Source of the DNA: Planctomycetota bacterium
GTDB lineage: Bacteria > Planctomycetota > UBA8742 > UBA2392
DNA length: 64,000 nucleotides
Direction of reading: 5' to 3'
Assembly: GCA_003576915.1 (NCBI GenBank)
Contig: QEVF01000010.1
Coordinates: 57,803 to 121,802 of the forward strand
Shown: positions 50,852 to 58,813 of the stretch, in pieces
How the letters are laid out: every line of letters starts with the position of its first letter
Position numbering within the stretch: the first letter of the stretch is position 1
The notes under the pieces: model-generated
What the model saw: the letters and a program-made list of their open reading frames with translations, nothing else
Told to the model about the DNA's origin: nothing
Database searches by the model: none
Program-made: the position numbers and the translations under genes

Positions 50852-52507
50852 GTGCCCGTTTACGAATACAAAGCCCTTGACGCCAAGGGCAAGTCCGCCC
50901 AGGGCGTCGTCGATGCCGATACTCCGCGCGACGCGCGAGAGAAGCTGCGTTTCCAGAAAATCTACGTCACGGACATTGTTGAAGTGCGCGGCACCGCCGG
51001 CAAGCGCCAGGTCGTCAAGGACGCCAGCGGCGAAAAACGCGTCGTGGTTTCCACGGCCCTGCCCAAGGTCATGCAATACTGCGCCGTGCTCGCCTTTGCG
51101 GCGGCCGGCATTGAAGTCATCCAGTTGCTCATGGCCTGGTCAGCCAAAGACAGCGTGGCGGCGCTCGCGGGACAGGCCGGCGCCGGTGCGGCGCCGATTA
51201 CGGGCCTGACCCTGCTGGTCAAGGGCATCTCGGCGGCGGCGACGGGCATGTTCGGCTATGCCATTGCGCGCGGGCGCGCGTGGGCTTTGTGGGTCACGGC
51301 ACTGTTTGCATTGATCAACTTTGCCCCCTCCTTTGGCAGCCTTTTGTCGGAGAATGACTACATCCAGGGGCTGTTCTCGCTCGTGTTCGGCGGGCTGGCG
51401 GCCCTCTGTGTTCTGGCCTGGGCGCAGTTCAAAGACATCGGCGCCAGCGAAGGCAACGACAAGATCACGAACCTGAACGAAGTGAGCGCCGTGACAAGGC
51501 AACTGGCCACGCTGCTGCACTCGGGTATTCCGCTGGCCCAGGCGCTGAGCGCGGTGATTGAGCAGGCCGAGGCCCCGGGGCTGCAGAAGGTGCTGCGTCA
51601 CCTGCGTGAGCAGGTGAGCCAGGGCGTGGACTTTGCGACCGCGCTCGAGACCTGCCCGGGCTACTTCAATACGCTCTACGTCAACATGGTGCGCGCCGGC
51701 CAGGCCTCGGGCCAGCTCGACGACGTGCTGACGCGTGTTGCCGAGTACCTTTCGAACCAGAACCGCCTGCGCAACAAGGTGATCTCGGCCATGATGTACC
51801 CCGCGATCATGCTCACCGTCAGCGTGCTGGTGGTCATTGCGCTGATGACCTTCGTGGTTCCGAAGATCACGCAGATCCTGATTGAGCAGAAGATTCCCCT
51901 GCCGCTCCCGACGCAGATTCTGGTCACGGTCAGTGACTTCATGGCGACATACTGGGAACTGTGCGTCAAGGTGCCCCTCATCGCCTACTTCTTCTTCCAG
52001 GGGGCCCTGCAGTCGGAAGCTTTCAGGCTCAAGTACGACCGGTTCACGCTCAGGTTGCCCCTGTTTGGCGACCTGCTGAAGAAGACGGCCGTGAGTCGCT
52101 TTTCCATCACGTTTGCCGTGCTGCTGCGCTCGGGCCTGCCGGCCCTCGAGAGCCTGCGCATCGTCAAGAAAATCGTGGGCAACCGGGCCCTGCAGGACGT
52201 GATCCAGAAAATCCATGACTCCATTCTCGAAGGCACCGACATCTCCACGCCCATCAAGAAGTCGGGCGTCTTCCCGCCCATGGTGGGTTACATGATTGCG
52301 GTGGGTGAGCAGACCGGCGAACTCGAGCAATTGCTGGAGCGGGTGGCCAATGCCTACAACGAAGAAGTGGACATCGCCATTTCGCGCATGACCGCCTTGA
52401 TCGAGCCCCTGATGATCGTGTTCATGGCCGTGGTCGTGGGCGGCATTGTGGCGGCAGTCATCATTCCCATGCTGCAGATGTCCAGCCAGGGCGCAGCCGG
52501 GGGTTAA
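50852..52507 (+). CDS. GspF/PilC-type inner-membrane protein with inserted membrane domain
   Basis: The platform protein of type II secretion or type IV pili, 551 residues instead of about 400. Residues 1-60 match the family's N-terminal PVYEYKALDAKGKSAQG. The two GspF domains occupy about 205-330 (TRQLATLLHSGIPLAQAL) and 400-535 (RFSITFAVLLRSGLPALESL), each with membrane spans. Between them and the N-terminus lies an extra stretch (70-195) with four hydrophobic segments (about 76-96, 115-138, 145-165, 172-192) not found in ordinary GspF. GTG at 50852 fits the family N-terminus. No GspE, GspD or pilin gene is adjacent. Confidence 0.85.
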   Translation: MPVYEYKALDAKGKSAQGVVDADTPRDAREKLRFQKIYVTDIVEVRGTAGKRQVVKDASGEKRVVVSTALPKVMQYCAVLAFAAAGIEVIQLLMAWSAKDSVAALAGQAGAGAAPITGLTLLVKGISAAATGMFGYAIARGRAWALWVTALFALINFAPSFGSLLSENDYIQGLFSLVFGGLAALCVLAWAQFKDIGASEGNDKITNLNEVSAVTRQLATLLHSGIPLAQALSAVIEQAEAPGLQKVLRHLREQVSQGVDFATALETCPGYFNTLYVNMVRAGQASGQLDDVLTRVAEYLSNQNRLRNKVISAMMYPAIMLTVSVLVVIALMTFVVPKITQILIEQKIPLPLPTQILVTVSDFMATYWELCVKVPLIAYFFFQGALQSEAFRLKYDRFTLRLPLFGDLLKKTAVSRFSITFAVLLRSGLPALESLRIVKKIVGNRALQDVIQKIHDSILEGTDISTPIKKSGVFPPMVGYMIAVGEQTGELEQLLERVANAYNEEVDIAISRMTALIEPLMIVFMAVVVGGIVAAVIIPMLQMSSQGAAGG

Positions 52508-52558
52508 CCCTTCGGCGGGCTCGCCAAGGGCGGCGCGGCAACCGCGGCGGCAAACCCG

Positions 52559-52588
52559 TTGTAATTGAAGCGGGACACTCGCTATATT
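52559..52588 (+). promoter_or_regulatory. Candidate promoter before nuoI
   Basis: TTGTAA (52559-52564), an 18 bp spacer and TATATT (52583-52588), about 32 bp before the GTG at 52621. It suggests that nuoI is transcribed separately from the GspF gene. Confidence 0.4.
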
Positions 52589-52620
52589 CGACCTTCGCAG
52601 TCCGTAAACGCGAGAACACC

Positions 52621-53307
52621 GTGAGCGACCCGCACGCTGCCCCCAGCCTCGACATCCGCGCCGTAATGACCGGAGAGAAGCCCGCGCCGCGCGACGAGCG
52701 CAAGCTGAACTTCTGGGAGCGCATGTACCTCCCTGAAGTGGTCAAGGGGCTGATCAACACGCTCAAGCACATGTTCAAGCCCTCAGCCACGATTGATTAC
52801 GTGGGCCCGGCTTCGCGTCCGGACCAGCGGCACATTGCGGCCGTCGGCTACCGTGGCGAGCATTACCTGAAAGTAGACGACAAGGGCAACGAGAAGTGTG
52901 TGGCCTGCTTCATGTGCAGCACGGCCTGCCCCGCCGAGTGCATCACGATTGTGGGCGAGGAAACGCCGGTCGAGCAGTTCGGCGCCCAGCGCTTCAAGCA
53001 CCCCAAGGTGTTCGAGATCGACATGCTGAAGTGCATTTACTGCGGCATGTGCGTGGAGGCCTGCCCCAAAGACGCCATCGGCATGACCACCACATACAAT
53101 CAGGTCAACACCAAGCGCAGCGCCTTCATTTACGACAAGAACCGCCTGCTGCTGAACAACGACGAGTTCATGAAGAGCCTCGGCCTTGAGCGCAGCGGCA
53201 AGGACCCCAAGACCAACACCTACCCCCTCAGCCCCGATGGCTGCGGCCCCGACGTGACCCACGGCCTGGCGGACTTCCGCGTCGGCCAGCGTCAGCCGGG
53301 CGTCTAG
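52621..53307 (+). CDS. nuoI: NADH-quinone oxidoreductase subunit I (NuoI)
   Basis: The hydrophilic complex I subunit carrying two [4Fe-4S] clusters that pass electrons toward quinone. The two ferredoxin motifs are C93-x2-C96-x2-C99-x3-C103 and C138-x2-C141-x2-C144-x3-C148, each followed by Pro in the usual way. The N-terminus contains the membrane-facing amphipathic helix (FWERMYLPEVVKGLINTLKHMF near 31-52). It is 228 residues, slightly longer than typical, with an extended C-terminal tail. The other nuo genes are absent from the flanks, so it is split from any nuo cluster or is a stand-alone copy. Confidence 0.87.
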   Translation: MSDPHAAPSLDIRAVMTGEKPAPRDERKLNFWERMYLPEVVKGLINTLKHMFKPSATIDYVGPASRPDQRHIAAVGYRGEHYLKVDDKGNEKCVACFMCSTACPAECITIVGEETPVEQFGAQRFKHPKVFEIDMLKCIYCGMCVEACPKDAIGMTTTYNQVNTKRSAFIYDKNRLLLNNDEFMKSLGLERSGKDPKTNTYPLSPDGCGPDVTHGLADFRVGQRQPGV

Positions 53308-53343
53308 GGCCTGCGGCGGTCAGCAACGGGCATGCCCCCGGCG

Positions 53344-53435
53344 CCGGCCCGCTTTGGCAGTGGCGCTTGGCCGGATTCAGAGTTCATCCCCGGCCCGCTT
53401 TGGCAGTGGCGCTTGGCCGGATTCAGAGTTCATCC
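53344..53435. repeat. Tandem duplication, 2 x 46 bp
   Basis: Two identical 46 bp units, 53344-53389 and 53390-53435, each containing CCGGCCCGCTTTGGCAGTGG near its start. The second unit contains the stop codon (53423-53425) of the small minus-strand gene, so the duplication copies the gene end together with flanking DNA. Confidence 0.85.
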
Positions 53436-53632
53436 ACGATGGCATCGATGACGTCGAGGCCCAGTCGCACGAAGGCCTTGGAAAGCTCCGTGTGAAGATC
53501 CCCCGTGCCGTGCTTGATCTGCATGCGGATGACCTGGCACACGAGCTTGACGGGTTCGGCGTGCTCGTGCCATTGGGCCTGAAAGGCGGCTCTGGCCCTG
53601 GTCTTGATGCCCATTTTGTCGCGGGCGTTCAT
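53423..53632 (-). CDS. Hypothetical protein, 69 aa
   Basis: A short gene with a good ribosome-binding site (GGAG, 6 bp before the ATG at 53632). The product is soluble and helical, with the regular pattern of an amphipathic pair (AFQAQWHEHAEPVKLVCQVIRMQIKHG). It is unknown to me. It follows the propeller lipoprotein gene but is separated from it by a terminator. A nearby ATG at 53644 is less likely because its spacing to any ribosome-binding site is poor. The 3' end lies in the 46 bp duplication. Confidence 0.5.
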   Translation of the reverse strand: MNARDKMGIKTRARAAFQAQWHEHAEPVKLVCQVIRMQIKHGTGDLHTELSKAFVRLGLDVIDAIVDEL

Positions 53633-53656
53633 GGCGGCTCCCATGTGAAAAGGAAA

Positions 53657-53690
53657 GGGCCCGGCCAGCGCCGGGCCCCTGATTTGTAAC
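53657..53690 (-). terminator. Terminator after the propeller lipoprotein gene
   Basis: A perfect 9 bp stem, GGGCCCGGC (53657-53665) with GCCGGGCCC (53670-53678), and a 4 nt loop. In the minus direction it is followed by TTTCCTTTT, a typical intrinsic terminator. Confidence 0.8.
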
Positions 53691-53699
53691 GAGCAATTA

Positions 53700-55214
53700 T
53701 CAGCGCCCGCCGGCGTTGCCGGAGCCGCTGGCAAAGCAGCGGAAGACGTAGCCGTCGAGGGTGCCCAGATAAAGCGCGCGGTCGTATTCCTGCATGCTGC
53801 CTTTGATGAAGGCGAAGTCCGCCATGTTGAAGATCCAGTCCGGACGAACCAGCTTGCCGGTCTTGGTGTCCACGATCTTCATGGTGCGGGAAATGACCCG
53901 CATTTCTTCTTCCTTCTTCACGATGCGGCCCTCGGCCTTGAGCTTGGAAAGCTCGCGCGCGCCAAAGGCTACTTCGCTCTCTTCGTAGAGGATGTAGAGG
54001 TGGTCGCCGTTCTTCATCAGGACACGCTGCCCGACGTCGGGCTCCGTCCAGATGGGGTCGGCGATCCAGGGCGTGCTGGGGTCGCCGTCCACAACAGTGA
54101 TCACGGGGCGGTCGCCCGGCACATCAATGAACTTGTACTGATAGGCGCAGAACAGGCCCGGGCGCGTATCGGCGCGCAGCCGCTTGCCCTTGCCGTCGTC
54201 CGTGGGCACTTCCTTGTCATAGACTTCCAGCGTGCGAACGAACATCCAGCGGTCTTCGACAAAGATGTCGCCGTAGGGCAGGCCGGGCGTGGGCACGGTG
54301 AAGGCCACTTCGCCTGACTTCAGGAAGGCGAACATCTGCCCGCGGTCGCTGCCGCAGAACACGATGTCTTCATGGATCAGCGGCGGGGTGCGGCTGTTGC
54401 GCTCGAGGTCGGGGCTGGCGCGATACTCACCGGACTGGGCGTCCACCATGTACAGCAGATTGTTGTTGTTGACGAACACCACCGATTCGCGGTCGCATGC
54501 CGGCGGCAGGCTGATCTGCTCGAAGCGGCGGGCCTGGCTGGTGCCCGCGCCGGGGAATCCCCAGGTGTCGGAACCGACGCCGCGGGCGTTGGAAGCGAGG
54601 GAGATGCCGCGCAGGCTGTTGGAGTTCGTGGCGGGCACGAACACGTGGCTGTCGTTGGCCGCGGGGTGGGCGCTGGGGAAGATGTCACCCTCATAGCGGC
54701 CCTTGGCCACGAGGCGGGAGAACTCGTCCCGGGGGCCGGCCTGACGGTCAAAGGCCTGGTAGGTGCCGTCGGAGTCCATGAGCACGATGTAGTTGCGGGT
54801 GGCCAGCGGGTTGAAGGCCACGCGCTTGTCGATGGGCGTCTTCCAGTGCAGCGTGAAATGGATGGGGTCAATCGACCACATGTGGTGCACTTTGTTGTCG
54901 TAGTCGATGACGAGGATTTCCGGCCGCACGTCGTCGTGGATCACGTGCAGCTCACGGACAACCACGGGCGAGGCGCTGCGAACGCCCGCGAGGTCGTAGG
55001 ACCTCAGGCGCAGGGGCAGCTCCGCCAGTTGTGCCTGGTAATAGCTCAGGGTCTGCCGGCTGGTGGGATCAGGCTGGATGCTGCTGCGCACCTTGGGCCT
55101 GGCCTGGGAAGCCCCGCAACCGGCCAGGACCGCCACCGCAAGCGCGGCAATACCGAAAACGCCCAAGCGGCCTGCCAGCATCAGGCGCGACGACACGCGT
55201 GTTGTGCTCTTCAC
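53700..55214 (-). CDS. PQQ-like beta-propeller lipoprotein
   Basis: An exported lipoprotein of about 504 residues. The hydrophobic N-terminus ends in the lipobox VLAGC. The mature protein consists of repeated beta blades (such as VLMDSDGTYQAFDR, VFCGSDRGQMFAF and LYLGTLDGYVFRC), a pattern shared with BamB and PQQ-type propellers. I prefer the GTG at 55214, with AAGGGGAG 6 bp upstream, to the ATG two codons earlier, which has no room for a ribosome-binding site. No pyrroloquinoline-site Cys pair or catalytic Asp is obvious, so a scaffolding role in the envelope is more likely than dehydrogenase activity. It follows the 85-aa gene. Confidence 0.78.
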   Translation of the reverse strand: MKSTTRVSSRLMLAGRLGVFGIAALAVAVLAGCGASQARPKVRSSIQPDPTSRQTLSYYQAQLAELPLRLRSYDLAGVRSASPVVVRELHVIHDDVRPEILVIDYDNKVHHMWSIDPIHFTLHWKTPIDKRVAFNPLATRNYIVLMDSDGTYQAFDRQAGPRDEFSRLVAKGRYEGDIFPSAHPAANDSHVFVPATNSNSLRGISLASNARGVGSDTWGFPGAGTSQARRFEQISLPPACDRESVVFVNNNNLLYMVDAQSGEYRASPDLERNSRTPPLIHEDIVFCGSDRGQMFAFLKSGEVAFTVPTPGLPYGDIFVEDRWMFVRTLEVYDKEVPTDDGKGKRLRADTRPGLFCAYQYKFIDVPGDRPVITVVDGDPSTPWIADPIWTEPDVGQRVLMKNGDHLYILYEESEVAFGARELSKLKAEGRIVKKEEEMRVISRTMKIVDTKTGKLVRPDWIFNMADFAFIKGSMQEYDRALYLGTLDGYVFRCFASGSGNAGGR

Positions 55215-55266
55215 GAACATCTCCCCTTGGAAGGGTTTTAGGCAGAACGCGCCTTGGGGGGAGGCG

Positions 55267-55524
55267 TCAAGGCTCGGGGGCCTTGTAGTCCTGCAGGTTG
55301 ACCTTGTGTTTTTGCTCGTAACTGCGGAGTTTTTCAATCCTTTTCAGGTCTTCTTCGATGCGGTTGACCAACTTGAAAATGTACGGCCGACCCTTGAGGC
55401 GGTTCCGCAGGTCCTCTTCCATCTTGTCCCACGAGCCGGAGTAAAGCTCGTCCCGCAGGAGCAGCAGCATTCGCTCTTCTTCAGAGAGCGAGGCATAGTA
55501 CTTCTTGTGCTCGTCGTCGGCCAT
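55267..55524 (-). CDS. Hypothetical protein, 85 aa
   Basis: A small, very charged helical protein of unknown function, rich in Glu, Lys and Arg (EEERMLLLLRDELYSGSW and RIEEDLKRIEKLRSYEQKH). It is probably coiled coil. AAAGAGG precedes the ATG. It lies about 50 bp upstream of the propeller lipoprotein and is probably co-transcribed with it. Confidence 0.6.
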   Translation of the reverse strand: MADDEHKKYYASLSEEERMLLLLRDELYSGSWDKMEEDLRNRLKGRPYIFKLVNRIEEDLKRIEKLRSYEQKHKVNLQDYKAPEP

Positions 55525-55701
55525 GCCGCCTCTTTAATGTTCGTGCAACGAATGGGCAACGAGGGGGCTTCGCCACCCACGAATCGTCAAGTATAAATTG
55601 TAACTGACACTCTGTATAGAGGCCTGATTGGGGCCAATACCCGTATCCCATGGGGGGCCTCGGCGCTATCTTGACCCATCCAAGTCCCATCGTTTTTGAC
55701 C

Positions 55702-56682
55702 ATGACGCCCCATCAACCCTCTGCCCCTCCTCAGCCCTTTGGCGCCGCGCCCCGCTTCTCGCCCGAGGCCATGGCCCAGCGTTCGGGGGGAGGCATCACC
55801 AAGTTCATCGGCATCGTGCTGCTCATCCTGGCCCTGCTCTGCGTCGTCAACGGAATTGCCAGTGTGGCCAGCGGTCTGACGGGCGGCGGTGTGCCGCCGG
55901 GCGCCTTTGGCAACATGCCCCCGGACACCCGGAGGGAACTTGAACGCCTGACCCAGGACATGATTGATCGTGCTCTGGGCCGCTGGACGTTCTGGGCCAA
56001 CGGCGGCCTGGAACTTCTGCTGGCCCTGCTCTCCACCCTGGCGGGTGTCGCCTTGCTGCGGGGCAAGGTGGCCGGCATCAAGTGGACCCTCCTTCGCTGT
56101 GCCGTGGCCGTGTTCCTGTTCATTCCGGTCTACGGATATGAGGGGTTCACGCAGATGAGCGAGATCGGCGGCATGATGCGCGCCATCACGGCCCAGGTCC
56201 AGGCCGACATCGAACGGGCTGAGACACGTCGCGCCCCGCCGCCTCAACCCGCCAACGCCCCGGCGAATTCGCCCGCCATCGGCGGGACGCCCCAGCCTGC
56301 CCCACCGGTCCGTGCCCGGTCTCGCCAGAGCGAGGAATTGGGTCAGACGATGGAGAAGTTCATGCGGGGCATAGGCTACGGCACCGTCATTCTGTTTTCG
56401 TTCTTCATTGTGATCGTGAACGGCGTTATCGCCCTGCTGATCTCACGGCCCAAGGTCCGCGAGTATCTGGAGCACGCTCAGGAAGGCGGCGAGGCGCTGC
56501 CCCACTTTGACGCGGCCATGGGTTTGCCCCTTGGGCCCGGGCCCGCTGTCGCTCCGGCGGGAGCCCCTCCGACGGGGCCCGGCGCGCCCACGGCGGCCAT
56601 GGCGCCGCCGGAAGCCCCGCGCTTCAAACATCTGGGTTCCAGCACTCGGGAGTCCCATGACAAGCCGGGCACTCAGGGCTGA
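55702..56682 (+). CDS. Membrane protein with about four spans, function unknown
   Basis: A 326-residue protein I cannot name. It begins with a Pro/Gln-rich cytoplasmic-looking segment. Hydrophobic spans lie near 35-58, 98-119, 129-146 and 225-250 and are separated by a long Pro/Ala/Arg-rich loop (165-205). The C-terminal 75 residues are low complexity (Pro, Gly, Ala). There is no catalytic or binding motif. Its last 10 bases overlap the convergent PHP gene, an uncommon tail-to-tail overlap. A TATCTT -10 element lies near 55667. Confidence 0.6.
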   Translation: MTPHQPSAPPQPFGAAPRFSPEAMAQRSGGGITKFIGIVLLILALLCVVNGIASVASGLTGGGVPPGAFGNMPPDTRRELERLTQDMIDRALGRWTFWANGGLELLLALLSTLAGVALLRGKVAGIKWTLLRCAVAVFLFIPVYGYEGFTQMSEIGGMMRAITAQVQADIERAETRRAPPPQPANAPANSPAIGGTPQPAPPVRARSRQSEELGQTMEKFMRGIGYGTVILFSFFIVIVNGVIALLISRPKVREYLEHAQEGGEALPHFDAAMGLPLGPGPAVAPAGAPPTGPGAPTAAMAPPEAPRFKHLGSSTRESHDKPGTQG

Positions 56683-57644
56683 ACGCGGGCCCTGGCGGCC
56701 GCGCTTTTCAGCCCCTCCAGCAGCTCGGCCGGAACCTTGAATCCTCCGCCGGGCCCGCTTCCCAGGCTGACTTCGGGCTTGGTCACTCCGCCATGGAAGT
56801 CGGCGCCGCCGGTCACCACCAGGCCCAGCCGCTGTGCGATCCCGGTGCACTGGCGCCGGAACTCGGGGGGATGGTCACTGTAGACGCACTCCACGCCCAT
56901 CAGGCCCATGTCCTTCAGCTCAGACAGATACTGCTCGAGGTCCTGAAGGTCCCGGCGGTTGAGCCAGTAGGGGTGGGCCATGACCGGAACGCCGCCGCAG
57001 CGGCGCACGTGTTCAATGGCCTCGCGCGGCCCGAACGTCTCTTTCTCGAAATAGCAGGGCCGGTCGTCACCCAGCCACAGGTCGAAGGCCTCCTGGGTGG
57101 ACTTGACGTAGCCGCGCTTGAGCAGAACACGCGCGATGTGAGGCCGGCCGGTGACGGCCTCGCCCGCCTCGGCGCGGATTTCGTCGTAGGTCACGGCCAT
57201 GCCGAACTCGCCCAGCTTGGCGACGATTTTCTGGTTGCGTGCGTGGCGGTTATGGGCGATTTCGTCAAGGCGGTCCGTGAACTGCCGGTTCTCGGGCTCA
57301 ATGAAATATGCAAGCAGATGAAAGGTGCCCTGGCTGTAAGCGACGCTTATCTCGCAGCCGGGGATGACTTCCACGCCTTGCCTGGAGCCCTCATTCATGG
57401 CGCGGCGCACGCCCTTCATGGTGTCATGGTCGGTAAGGGCGATGGCCTTGAGGCCCAGCTTGCGCGCCCAGCGGACGAGAAACTCCGGCTCAAAGGCGCC
57501 GTCGCTGCAGGTGGAATGCATGTGCAGGTCTATGCAACCCGCGACGTCGGCCGGAGGGCCATCGAAGTCGCTGGGTGCTGGAAAGCCATCGGGCCCCAAG
57601 GGCCGCGGCTTCACCTGAACCTCCCGATTACCTCTGCCGTTCAT
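56673..57644 (-). CDS. PHP-domain phosphoesterase
   Basis: A 323-residue metal-dependent phosphoesterase of the PHP superfamily. The metal-binding motifs occur in order: DLHMHSTCSDG near residue 39, TDHDT near 71, the Glu in GCEISVAY near 96, GRPHIA near 168, AHPY near 222 and GADFHG near 279. Close relatives act on 3',5'-nucleoside bisphosphates or small phosphate esters such as pAp, and the domain also occurs in polymerase X and DNA polymerase III. Without a polymerase region, a stand-alone small-molecule phosphatase is most likely. It converges on the membrane protein gene with a 10 bp overlap. Confidence 0.85.
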   Translation of the reverse strand: MNGRGNREVQVKPRPLGPDGFPAPSDFDGPPADVAGCIDLHMHSTCSDGAFEPEFLVRWARKLGLKAIALTDHDTMKGVRRAMNEGSRQGVEVIPGCEISVAYSQGTFHLLAYFIEPENRQFTDRLDEIAHNRHARNQKIVAKLGEFGMAVTYDEIRAEAGEAVTGRPHIARVLLKRGYVKSTQEAFDLWLGDDRPCYFEKETFGPREAIEHVRRCGGVPVMAHPYWLNRRDLQDLEQYLSELKDMGLMGVECVYSDHPPEFRRQCTGIAQRLGLVVTGGADFHGGVTKPEVSLGSGPGGGFKVPAELLEGLKSAAARARVQP

Positions 57645-57703
57645 GCCGCAATCTTATGAGCGTTGTCTGATTTGTTGTAGCGGCGTCTGTTCATGGCCGG
57701 CGC

Positions 57704-58561
57704 TCACTGGATGTCGACATGGACGTTCACATTGCTCACGTCCGGTTCATCTTCCAGCCTGTCGCGCACGGCCTCGCCGATGTCGTGACCCTGTTTGAGC
57801 GTGAGATTCTCATCCACGACCACATGCACCAGCACCTGAAGCTTGGTGCCGATGTGTTGCGCCCGCAGGTCGTGGGCGGCTTTGACGCCGGGCACGGAGC
57901 GCGCAAGTTCAAGCAGTTGGGCCTGCCGCTCCAGCGGCGGGGCCTCACCCATCAGCAGGCGGATGTTCTCGCTTGCCAGCTTGTATCCCGACCAGGCAAT
58001 CCAGGCCACCGTGGGAAGGGCCAGCCAGGCGTCCAGTTGCCCCCAGCCCTGGGTCACGCCCGCAAAGCCCAGCAGCGCCAGACTGTTGATCAGTACGTCG
58101 TTGCGCGCGTCAATCGTCAGGGCGCCTACGCTGGGACCAGCCCCGCGACGCATCATGCGCCAGCCAATCGCGGCAATGACCCCCTTGATGATCAGCTTGC
58201 CGCCAAACAGCGCGGCCAGACGCCAGTCCACCTCAGGTGTGCTCCCCGCCAGCAGGGCGGTGATGGCGCTGCGCGCGACTTCGATGGCCAGCACGCCGGC
58301 TACCACGGCCGTGACCAGGGCTCCCAGGGGCTCGGCACGGTGGTGGCCAAATGGGTGGTTTTCATCCCGCGGGCGCGCGGCCACGGTAATCGCCACCGTC
58401 AGCACCGTGGCCGTGAAAACATCCAGAAAGCTGTCCGCCGCCTGCGCCAGCGCAAGTTGGCTGTCGGTAACCAGATAGGAGGTGAACAGCCCTACGACCA
58501 AGGCCGCGCTGAAGGCAAGCGAAGTGAGGCTGAGAAGGCGGTGTGCGGTGGTCGATTCCAC
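57704..58561 (-). CDS. Cation diffusion facilitator (CDF) metal transporter
   Basis: Proton-driven exporter of divalent metals (Zn, Fe, Mn or Co) with six membrane spans and a cytoplasmic C-terminal domain, 285 residues. The metal site residues are in ADSFLD near residue 42 (span 2) and DARNDVLINS near 149 (span 5), with DENHPFGHHRAE in the loop after span 2. D-x-x-x-D in both spans, rather than H-x-x-x-D, suggests Mn or Fe over Zn, though this is only a tendency. The C-terminal domain (about 205-285) is the regulatory metal-binding part. GTG start. It is divergent from the next gene. Confidence 0.88.
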   Translation of the reverse strand: MESTTAHRLLSLTSLAFSAALVVGLFTSYLVTDSQLALAQAADSFLDVFTATVLTVAITVAARPRDENHPFGHHRAEPLGALVTAVVAGVLAIEVARSAITALLAGSTPEVDWRLAALFGGKLIIKGVIAAIGWRMMRRGAGPSVGALTIDARNDVLINSLALLGFAGVTQGWGQLDAWLALPTVAWIAWSGYKLASENIRLLMGEAPPLERQAQLLELARSVPGVKAAHDLRAQHIGTKLQVLVHVVVDENLTLKQGHDIGEAVRDRLEDEPDVSNVNVHVDIQ

Positions 58562-58813
58562 GGCGGGAAGTTATCGCAAACTGTCGGCGCATGAAAGGCC
58601 GCCGCCGTCCCCGATGCTAAAGAAGGTGCAGCATTGAGGAATTGCAGGGTCCGGACGTTAGGATTGTGGGCGAACTGCCACATAGAGACGGACAAAGTGC
58701 GCTGTTTCTGGCATGGGCCACAGAAGTTGGCCCGGGTGCTGGCGGGCCTTGGCGCGTATTGCATACTTGTTGAAACAGGCGGGATCGATGCGTGATCCCC
58801 AAGGGGAAGAGAC

